A DNA stretch of 6,214 bases from Calidifontimicrobium sp964618555 (GTDB lineage: Bacteria; Pseudomonadota; Gammaproteobacteria; Burkholderiales; Burkholderiaceae_C). The DNA is taken from NCBI GenBank assembly GCA_964618555.1, contig CAZUBF010000185.1:1-6214 (forward strand). Reading direction: 5' to 3'. Shown here in pieces: positions 1 through 4,042 of the stretch; position 1 is the stretch's first letter, and every line of letters starts with the position of its first letter. The translations under genes were made by a program, and so were the position numbers. The notes beneath the pieces are model-generated. The model was not told where the DNA came from and did no database searches. It was given only the letters and a program-made list of their open reading frames with translations.

Positions 1-54
1 CCCCTGGTCAATGTTCAGTCGGCACGGGTGGTCAAAGTTCGGTCGGCGCGCACA
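1..54. mobile_element. Probable terminus of an IS21-family insertion sequence (partial)
   Basis: Two direct repeats are visible: TGGTCAATGTTCAGTCGGC at 5-23 and TGGTCAAAGTTCGGTCGGC at 29-47. They match at 17 of 19 positions and are 24 bp apart. Read on the minus strand, the sequence starts with TGT near position 54 and continues with a GCCGA...TTTGACC pattern repeated twice. From memory, multiple short repeats of this kind at each end, with a TG...CA boundary, are typical of IS21-family (istA/istB) elements. The outer boundary at 54 (...GCACA) is inferred from that pattern. The transposase genes would lie to the left, outside the window, and no other end or target duplication can be seen. The family call rests on pattern memory, not on a database match. 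Confidence 0.5.
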
Positions 55-132
55 GAGCAGGTCCCGCTGCTGGGGTGTCATCCGCAACGTGATGCGAACC
101 CAGTCAGGGGATGCATCGTTCTCTTCCGCCAT
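1..132 (-). pseudogene. 5' stub of a third gene in the TA operon, apparently cut by the IS end
   Basis: An ATG at 132-130 opens a frame that stays open for 44 codons to the window edge. Its start is supported by a Shine-Dalgarno-like TGAGGT (144-139) with GAGG 7 nt before the ATG. It begins 26 nt after the stop of the antitoxin gene on the same strand, so co-transcription is likely. About 26 codons precede the inferred IS boundary. They include WVRITLRMTPQQRDLL, a basic amphipathic strand followed by a likely helix, which recalls the start of ribbon-helix-helix (Arc/MetJ-type) DNA-binding proteins. That resemblance is weak because so little is left. The remaining codons are translated from the IS repeats and are probably not native protein. 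The gene's original function cannot be told. It could also be a short spurious ORF, although the good ribosome site argues against this. Confidence 0.42.
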
Positions 133-158
133 CGGGATACCTCAGCCCTGAGCCCAAG

Positions 159-479
159 TCAGGCCATCACGACCTGGGTGCGCACCTCGACCTTCAGCGC
201 GCGCTTGATGGCGGCGAAGATCGCGGACACGTTGGTCATCGTCGGGTTGCCCGACTTCGACAACATCCGGTGCAGGCTCTTGGCCGGCTTGTGAATCGCG
301 TCGGCCAGCGCCTCGAAGCCCACGGTGGCGTTGACGAGATCGCGCAGGATCAGCTTGGCGGATTCCGGCTCGCCGTTGACGAACAGGGTGATGGCCTCGT
401 CCAGCAGGGCTTGCGCGAACGCCGGATCGCTCTGCACGCGCGCTGCCACGGTCTCTTTGAAGTCACGGGTCAGTGCCAT
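159..479 (-). CDS. HigA-type antitoxin, helix-turn-helix transcriptional regulator
   Basis: The predicted protein has 106 aa and would neutralise the toxin encoded just upstream and probably repress the shared promoter. The N-terminal half (about residues 1-50, starting MALTRDFKET) is helical. The C-terminal half holds a helix-turn-helix region (about 52-96) with the segments EALADAIHKPAKSLHRMLSK and GNPTMTNVSAIFAAIKRAL. This matches the layout of 'addiction module antidote' proteins of the HI1420/COG3636 type. The frame extends 26 codons further upstream, but the start at 479 is preferred: it has a strong ribosome site AAAGGAG (495-489) 9 nt before the ATG, and it lies 1 nt after the toxin stop (TGA C ATG). 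The earlier in-frame codons overlap the toxin and read as low-complexity Arg-rich sequence. The family call is from recognition of the motif pattern and pairing. Confidence 0.85.
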   Translation of the reverse strand: MALTRDFKETVAARVQSDPAFAQALLDEAITLFVNGEPESAKLILRDLVNATVGFEALADAIHKPAKSLHRMLSKSGNPTMTNVSAIFAAIKRALKVEVRTQVVMA

Positions 480-480
480 G

Positions 481-831
481 TCACTTCGCTCCTTTCGGGG
501 TTGATGCCTTGCGGCGCTTGTAGTCCTCCCACAGCGCCGCCGCCTGGTCGATGTCATGCTGCTGGCGCTTCTTGGTGCCGCCGCCGATCAGGATGATGAT
601 CTTCAGGCCGTCCTTGGCCAGGTAGATGCGCAGCCCCGGGCCCCAGTCGATCTTGTATTCGCCGATGCCACGGAACCACTCGACGTTGGACAGATTGCCC
701 TGCTCCATCCGGCTCACGGCCACTCGCACCTTGGCAGCAGCCACGGCTTCCAGCGAGCCGAACCACTCACCGAAAGGGCTGTCGCCATCGGCCAGCAGCA
801 GTTCTTTGATCTGGTAGGTCACGGGCCACAT
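481..831 (-). CDS. RelE/ParE-superfamily toxin, HigB-type (Gp49-like addiction module killer)
   Basis: The predicted protein has 116 aa. The family is made up of small toxins, many of which cut mRNA on the ribosome. Visible features are SPFGEWFGSLEAVAAAKVRV (residues about 18-37), the helical hairpin that opens this family, and then GIGEYKIDWGPGLRIYLA (about 55-72) and LKIIILIGGGTKKRQQHDID (about 76-95), which are the core beta strands and basic stretch. The C-terminal helix is AALWEDYKRRK. Length and order fit the HI1419-type killer proteins (TIGR02683). The toxin gene comes first, then the antitoxin 1 nt later, as in higBA and unlike relBE. The start ATG at 831 is chosen because family proteins begin close to this point; the frame is open up to 1050, but the added residues look non-coding. 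No clear Shine-Dalgarno precedes the ATG (GGGAA is about 13-14 nt away), so expression may be weak. The catalytic residues were not established here. Confidence 0.87.
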   Translation of the reverse strand: MWPVTYQIKELLLADGDSPFGEWFGSLEAVAAAKVRVAVSRMEQGNLSNVEWFRGIGEYKIDWGPGLRIYLAKDGLKIIILIGGGTKKRQQHDIDQAAALWEDYKRRKASTPKGAK

Positions 832-849
832 GGTAACGTAAACGTTCCC
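832..849 (-). promoter_or_regulatory. Inverted repeat abutting the toxin start, candidate operator for autoregulation
   Basis: On the plus strand the sequence is GGTAACGT AA ACGTTCCC, two 8-bp arms matching at 7 of 8 positions around a 2-bp spacer, with a perfect AACGT/ACGTT core. It touches the toxin start codon (831) and is more AT-rich than its surroundings. Type II antitoxins with a helix-turn-helix usually bind such palindromes to repress their own operon, so this is the natural candidate site for the neighbouring HigA-like protein. I could not find a convincing -35/-10 pair beside it. The role is inferred. Confidence 0.45.
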
Positions 850-1089
850 ATCGTGCGAGCGCGAGGATGCCGCCGGTACCGTTCGATGCTCGGCCGGTCT
901 CCACGGTTGACGATGAACCGCCGCGCGTAAGTCGTTGATTTTGCGAGGCAAGGCGCTGCGCCCACCCGCAGGCCGAACAGAGAAAAGAGACGGCTCTGGC
1001 CCGGGAAGTGGCCGATTCCGGGCTTCGTGGCGAGCCCGCACCCGCGGCACAGACGACCGGAACCCCGCGTGGTGCGGGGATCGCAGGCG
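850..1089. other. Intergenic region between the TA module and the ssrA terminator, no recognisable gene
   Basis: About 240 bp with no protein I can recognise. Minus-strand frames are open here by chance, as is common at high GC: the toxin frame runs upstream to 1050 and another crosses into ssrA. None has a convincing start or a family-like sequence. A 6-bp hairpin, CCCCGC/GCGGGG, lies at 1063-1079 but has no T-run. The toxin promoter should lie in the left part, but no consensus boxes stand out. The stretch could hold the junction between backbone and inserted DNA. Confidence 0.6.
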
Positions 1090-1121
1090 AAAAAAAGGGC
1101 CCGGAGATCATCCGAGCCCTT
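1090..1121 (-). terminator. Rho-independent terminator of ssrA
   Basis: On the minus strand an 11-bp stem (arms 1121-1111 and 1105-1095, one G-U pair) closes a 5-nt loop and is followed by seven Ts (1096-1090). It begins 5 nt after the CCA end of the tmRNA, where a terminator for ssrA is expected. Confidence 0.9.
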
Positions 1122-1126
1122 GTAGA

Positions 1127-1487
1127 TGGTGGAGCCGGGGGGAATCGAACCCCCGTCCGCAAGCCATCACCGGACAGTTCTACATGCTTAGCTCTCTGAT
1201 TTGAGTCTCGCGACGCCGCCGCGCAGGAGCACGCTGCGGGCGCCACCAGTCACGTCAATCTCGCCCCGACCCGAGTGACCCGGTCCGAAGCCAGCCGATG
1301 TGAATGACCTCTCAGCGCTTGCGCGCCCGGCCCATCGGCCAACCGTTGAGAGGCTCACCGGTGTTTAAGCGGCGAGAGCGAAACGTTCGTCGTTCGCAGT
1401 TACTTTGTTCCAGTGGATTTACGAGCGAACTGGTGCTCGGCATGCCCTGCGCCGGATCCGCACCCACGTCGAAACCGGGTCGGCCCC
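1127..1487 (-). ncRNA. ssrA: Transfer-messenger RNA (tmRNA), ribosome rescue
   Basis: This 361-nt RNA frees ribosomes stalled on mRNAs without a stop codon and tags the unfinished proteins for proteolysis, working with SmpB. The 5' end GGGGCCG (1487-1481) pairs with CGGCTCC next to the encoded 3' ACCA (1136-1127) to form the tRNA-like acceptor stem, with one G-U wobble. The T arm GGGGGTTCGATTCCCCC and the conserved CTAAGCATGTAGAAC lie close to the 3' end. The tag frame reads ANDERFALAA and stops at TAA (1397-1365). Downstream, CCTCTCA (1353-1347) can pair with TGAGAGG (1314-1308) as part of the pseudoknot region. The gene is in one piece, not the permuted two-piece form. A promoter and a terminator flank it. 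The 5' end is placed by acceptor pairing and would be produced by RNase P. Confidence 0.97.
1365..1397 (-). other. tmRNA proteolysis-tag reading frame (ANDERFALAA, stop)
   Basis: The resume codon is GCG at 1397-1395, followed by AAC GAC GAA CGT TTC GCT CTC GCC GCT TAA. It is preceded by GTAACT, similar to the bases before the resume codon in other tmRNAs. The final LAA matches the degron recognised by ClpXP and related proteases. The ANDERF... form is, from memory, usual in Bordetella-like and other Burkholderiales tmRNAs. Confidence 0.96.
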
Positions 1488-1495
1488 TTGCGCTC

Positions 1496-1527
1496 ATTGT
1501 AGATGGCGACGGCCACAGGGGTTTCAA
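1496..1527 (-). promoter_or_regulatory. Probable sigma-70 promoter of ssrA
   Basis: On the minus strand TACAAT (1501-1496) matches the -10 consensus at 5 of 6 positions and lies 8 nt before the mature tmRNA 5' end, so transcription would start almost at the processed end. TTGAAA (1527-1522) is the best -35 match, but the spacer is 20 nt, longer than the usual 16-18, so the true -35 may be another, weaker hexamer. A short GGGG/CCCC hairpin (1518-1532) overlaps this area, just past the upstream gene's stop; it has no T-run and is not called a terminator. Confidence 0.6.
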
Positions 1528-1540
1528 GCCCCGGTGGCGA

Positions 1541-2245
1541 TCAGCGCGCCGGCGGCAGTTCACCCAGCAGCCCCAGCAGAGCGCGGGGATGGTCGATCAC
1601 GACGTCGGCGTTCCACGCAGCGGCGTCGCCGCCGTCGCCAAGATAGCCCCACGCCGCAGCCACCGACGGCATGCCGGCTGCGCGCGCGGCCTCGATATCG
1701 CGTCGGTCGTCGCCGACGTAAAGGCACTGCGCGGGCGCCAGGGTCAACCGGGCACAGGCCGCCAGCAGCGGCGCCGGATGCGGCTTGGCGTGCGGCGTCG
1801 TGTCGCCAGCAATCACGACACGCGCCGCCGAGAGGCCGAGTCCCGCGACGACCGGCGCCGTGAAGCGCATCGCCTTGTTGGTCACGATGCCCCAGCCGAG
1901 CCCGGCGCGGGTCAGCGCGTCGAGCATGTCGGTGATGCCGTCGAACAGGTGCGAGTGCACGTCCAGCGCGGACGCATACTCGTCGAGGAACTCCTCGCGC
2001 AGTGAGTCGTAGTCGGGATCGGTCGGCGCCTTGCCCAGGCCCGCAGCCAGCATGCCGCGCGCACCCGATGAGGCGACCGGGCGCAGCCGGTCGATCGGCA
2101 GCGGCGCCAGCCCGCGGCGCTCGCGCATGCGGTTGAGCGCCCCGCCAAGGTCCGGTGCGGTGTCGGCAAGCGTGCCGTCGAGGTCGAACAACACCGCCCG
2201 CGCGGCGAAGCGCGGCGCCGGCGACGGCATGGCGGGGTGGCTCAT
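1541..2245 (-). CDS. gph: HAD-superfamily phosphatase: phosphoglycolate phosphatase or MurNAc-6-phosphate phosphatase (MupP-like)
   Basis: The 234-aa protein carries all HAD phosphatase motifs: FDLDGTLADT with nucleophile D21 and acid/base D23, motif II T122 in GIVTNK, motif III K154 in AKPHP, and motif IV YVGDDRRDIEAARAAG with D179 and D183 for Mg2+. The cap domain lies between motifs I and II (about 35-110). The start at 2245 overlaps the ubiG stop as ATGA, so translation is probably coupled; an in-frame ATG at 2230 is the alternative. Such genes are usually named gph (2-phosphoglycolate to glycolate). However, placement right after ubiG and segments such as WGIVTNKAMRF and NADVVIDHP recall MupP of Pseudomonas, which dephosphorylates MurNAc-6-phosphate in the cell-wall recycling route to UDP-MurNAc. 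The family is certain; the substrate is not. The protein should be cytoplasmic. Confidence 0.93.
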   Translation of the reverse strand: MSHPAMPSPAPRFAARAVLFDLDGTLADTAPDLGGALNRMRERRGLAPLPIDRLRPVASSGARGMLAAGLGKAPTDPDYDSLREEFLDEYASALDVHSHLFDGITDMLDALTRAGLGWGIVTNKAMRFTAPVVAGLGLSAARVVIAGDTTPHAKPHPAPLLAACARLTLAPAQCLYVGDDRRDIEAARAAGMPSVAAAWGYLGDGGDAAAWNADVVIDHPRALLGLLGELPPAR

Positions 2246-2940
2246 GGTCGCCGGCACGCAAAGAGGTAGTTCACGCCGGTGTCGGCGCCGAGCGCATAGC
2301 GCTTCGTGAGTGGGTTGTAGGACATGCCGCGGGTGTGCACGACCTCCAGGCCGGCGTCGCGGCACCAGCGCGCGAGTTCGCTCGGGCGGATGAACTTGGC
2401 GTACTCGTGCGTGCCCCGCGGCAGCAGGTCGAGGACGTACTCGGCGCCGACGATCGCGAACAGGAACGACTTCGGATTGCGGTTGATCGTCGAGAAGAAC
2501 ACCCAGCCCCCCGGCTTCACCAGCGTCGCCCCGGCGCGCACGACCGATGCGGGGTCAGGCACGTGTTCGAGCATCTCCATGCAGGTGACCACGTCGTAGC
2601 GCCCCGGGGCCTCGGCCGCCAGCGCCTCGGCCGAGACCTCGCGATAGTCGACGTCGGTGCAGCCCGACTCCATCGCGTGCAGCATCGCCACCTTCAACGG
2701 CTTGCTCGCCAGGTCGATGCCGAGCACGCGCGCGCCTCGCCGGGCCATCGCCTCGGCCAGGATGCCGCCGCCGCAGCCGACGTCGAGCACCTGCCGCCCG
2801 GCCACCGGAGCGATCGAGTCGATCCAGTCGAGGCGCAATGGGTTGATCTGGTGCAGTGGACGGAACTCGCTGTCAGGATCCCACCAGCGGTGCGCGAGGT
2901 CGCTGAACTTGGCCAGTTCCTTCGGGTCGGCGTTGATCAT
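2242..2940 (-). CDS. ubiG: Ubiquinone biosynthesis O-methyltransferase UbiG
   Basis: The 232-aa protein is a class I S-adenosylmethionine methyltransferase that performs both O-methylation steps of ubiquinone synthesis. The N-terminus, with FSDLAHRWWDPDSEFRPLHQ (about 12-31) and INPLRLDWI, is characteristic of UbiG. SAM motif I is VLDVGCGGGILAEAMARRGA (51-70), followed by GIDLA (74-78). Then come DVVTCMEMLEHVPDP (116-130), the VKPGGWVFFSTINRN strand and helix, and the UbiG-typical YVLDLLPRGTHEYAKFIRPS (168-187), probably for membrane association and substrate access. The length is usual. The start at 2940 gives MINADPKELAKFSDLA, which aligns well with known N-termini; the open frame goes further up, but that part looks non-coding. 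No good Shine-Dalgarno is seen. Because ompA ends in a terminator, ubiG probably has its own promoter in 2941-3041, though no clear boxes stand out. Confidence 0.96.
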   Translation of the reverse strand: MINADPKELAKFSDLAHRWWDPDSEFRPLHQINPLRLDWIDSIAPVAGRQVLDVGCGGGILAEAMARRGARVLGIDLASKPLKVAMLHAMESGCTDVDYREVSAEALAAEAPGRYDVVTCMEMLEHVPDPASVVRAGATLVKPGGWVFFSTINRNPKSFLFAIVGAEYVLDLLPRGTHEYAKFIRPSELARWCRDAGLEVVHTRGMSYNPLTKRYALGADTGVNYLFACRRP

Positions 2941-3041
2941 GAAGACGATGTTATTCGCAACGCGACCACGGCGACGCGTGACGCCCGCCCGTCCCGACGG
3001 CCAACTCGGATGCCGGTGACCCCTCATCGCAGCGGGGCGCC

Positions 3042-3073
3042 AAAACAGAAAGCCCCGCCGAAGCGGGGCTTTC
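3042..3073 (-). terminator. Rho-independent terminator of ompA
   Basis: On the minus strand GAAAGCCCCGC and GCGGGGCTTTC form an 11-bp stem around a TTCG tetraloop, followed by TGTTTTGG. It starts 16 nt past the ompA stop. The T-run is short and interrupted, but the stem is very stable. It separates ompA transcription from ubiG. Confidence 0.88.
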
Positions 3074-3089
3074 GCAGTTCGAGGGGAGA

Positions 3090-3770
3090 TCAGCGCTTGC
3101 GCGTGCCGACCACCTCGATCTCGACGCGGCGGTTCTTCGCCCGGCCCTCGCGCGTCGCATTGTCGGCCACGGGCTGCTTTTCGCCCTTGCCTTCGGTGTA
3201 GATGCGATTGCGCTCGATGCCCTTGCTGACCAAGTAGGCCTTCACAGCCTCGGCGCGGCGCACCGACAGACCCTGGTTGTAGGCGTCCGAGCCCACCGAG
3301 TCGGTGTGTCCGACGGCGATGATCACCTCCAGGCTGATGCCCTTGGTCTTCTCGACCAGGTCGTCCAGCTTGGCGCGCGCCTCGGGCTTGAGCACCGACT
3401 TGTCGAAGTCGAAGAAGGCGTCGGCGGCGTACGTCACCTTCTCGCTGACCGGTGCGGCCGGCGCGGGAGCCGGGGCCGGCGCGGGGGCAGGCGGCGCGAC
3501 GGCCGGCGGGGGCGGCGGAGGCGGCGGGGGCGGCGGGGGCGGCGGCGGCGGCGGGGGCGGCGGCGGCTTCAACGCACCGTCACATGCCGGATGAGCGGTC
3601 GCCGGCGTCCAGCTCGACGAGCGCCAGCACAGCTCGTTCGTCCCGTTCTTCCAGGGCGTGCCGTCGGTCGCACGCCACTGCTGGCTCGAGTCCGATTGAG
3701 CGGACACGGCCAGCGGCGCGGCAAGCGCGGCCGATGCAAACAGCATCGCCACCTTGTTCAGTTTCTTCAT
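3090..3770 (-). CDS. ompA: OmpA-family outer membrane protein with polyproline linker and peptidoglycan-binding domain
   Basis: The 226-aa protein links the outer membrane to the cell wall. Residues 1-24 are a Sec signal peptide (MKKLNKV, hydrophobic core, likely cut after AVSA). Residues 25-67 form a short mature head with C48 and C63 in ELCWRSSSWTPATAHPACDG, possibly a disulfide; there is no eight-strand barrel as in E. coli OmpA. P69-P89 is a run of 21 prolines, followed by an Ala-Pro repeat to 107. Residues 110-222 are the OmpA C-terminal domain: FFDFDKSVLKPEARAKLDDL, then GHTDSVGSDAYNQGLSVRRA, where D157 and R172 have the spacing of the known diaminopimelate-binding Asp/Arg pair. The start at 3770 has AGAGGAG (3782-3776) 5 nt upstream. 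It is divergent from gyrA and ends at a strong terminator. The head resembles small OmpA proteins of Bordetella and relatives, by recall. Confidence 0.94.
   Translation of the reverse strand: MKKLNKVAMLFASAALAAPLAVSAQSDSSQQWRATDGTPWKNGTNELCWRSSSWTPATAHPACDGALKPPPPPPPPPPPPPPPPPPPPPAVAPPAPAPAPAPAPAAPVSEKVTYAADAFFDFDKSVLKPEARAKLDDLVEKTKGISLEVIIAVGHTDSVGSDAYNQGLSVRRAEAVKAYLVSKGIERNRIYTEGKGEKQPVADNATREGRAKNRRVEIEVVGTRKR
3506..3566 (-). repeat. Low-complexity CCG/CCC tract coding 21 consecutive prolines
   Basis: Every codon from 3566 down to 3506 is a proline codon, nearly all CCG or CCC with a single CCT. Positions 3520-3567 contain only G and C. On the plus strand there are four runs of five Gs (3508-3512, 3526-3530, 3535-3539, 3553-3557). 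Triplet repeats of this kind can change length by slippage while keeping the frame. In the protein it would form a stiff polyproline II rod. Assembly errors in such a tract are possible. Confidence 0.95.
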
Positions 3771-3811
3771 TGATTCTCCTCTTGAGGAAAGCCGCAGACT
3801 TCCTGCGTGGT

Positions 3812-3840
3812 GTCTAAACCGGAAGCCAGATGATTGCCAA
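3812..3840 (-). promoter_or_regulatory. Candidate ompA promoter
   Basis: On the minus strand TTGGCA (3840-3835, 5 of 6 to the -35 consensus) is separated by 17 nt from TTAGAC (3817-3812), a poor -10 match. Transcription would start near 3805, giving a leader of about 35 nt. A second TTGTCA lies farther up (3875-3870) without a good -10 partner. The call is weak. Confidence 0.35.
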
Positions 3841-3841
3841 G

Positions 3842-3853
3842 CAGCCCGGGCTG
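3842..3853. repeat. 12-bp perfect palindrome between ompA and gyrA
   Basis: CAGCCCGGGCTG reads the same on both strands. It lies just upstream of the candidate ompA -35 in the 272-bp divergent spacer (3771-4042). It could be a regulator site shared by both genes, or chance in GC-rich DNA. Apart from this and the promoters, I see nothing else in the spacer. Confidence 0.35.
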
Positions 3854-3972
3854 ACGAGCGCTTACCACTGACAATTCATTCTGCCATAGAGCCTCCGCAC
3901 GGCCCGATTTTGGGCGGCTGGCATCGAACGCGACACCCCGTTGTTGCGTGTCTGCGACAACGCGGCGGGACA

Positions 3973-3978
3973 TAGAAT
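3973..3978 (+). promoter_or_regulatory. Candidate gyrA -10 box
   Basis: TAGAAT matches the -10 consensus at 5 of 6 positions and lies about 65 nt before the gyrA start. The hexamer 17 nt upstream (GTCTGC) is a poor -35. The gyrA start codon has no strong Shine-Dalgarno, only G-rich sequence (GGCGGCGG) 13-20 nt before it. Confidence 0.4.
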
Positions 3979-4042
3979 CCCCGGTCTTCCCCTCCGCCTT
4001 GCATCGAGCCCCGCCCGCGCGGCGGCGGTTCGCGTTGCCCGC

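Noticed and set aside
832..1050. N-terminal extension of the toxin up to position 1050.
   Set aside because: The frame is open, but the extra 73 residues look like non-coding GC-rich DNA and family proteins begin close to the ATG at 831.
1063..1079. GC hairpin CCCCGC/GCGGGG considered as a terminator.
   Set aside because: The stem is only 6 bp and there is no T-run on either side; the real ssrA terminator is at 1090-1121.
767..1246. A minus-strand frame of 159 codons crossing the ssrA 3' end.
   Set aside because: Part of it is the translated tRNA-like end of tmRNA (GLRTGVRFPPAPP), a well-known false protein. The rest crosses the terminator and overlaps the toxin.
2155..3201. A plus-strand frame of 348 codons opposite ubiG and the end of ompA.
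   Set aside because: It crosses two genes and the ompA terminator on the other strand, is rich in Arg/Ala/His, and has no recognisable motif. It is a shadow frame.
3506..3566. The GC triplet tract considered as a CRISPR or satellite array.
   Set aside because: It has no spacers and is explained by the proline codons of ompA.
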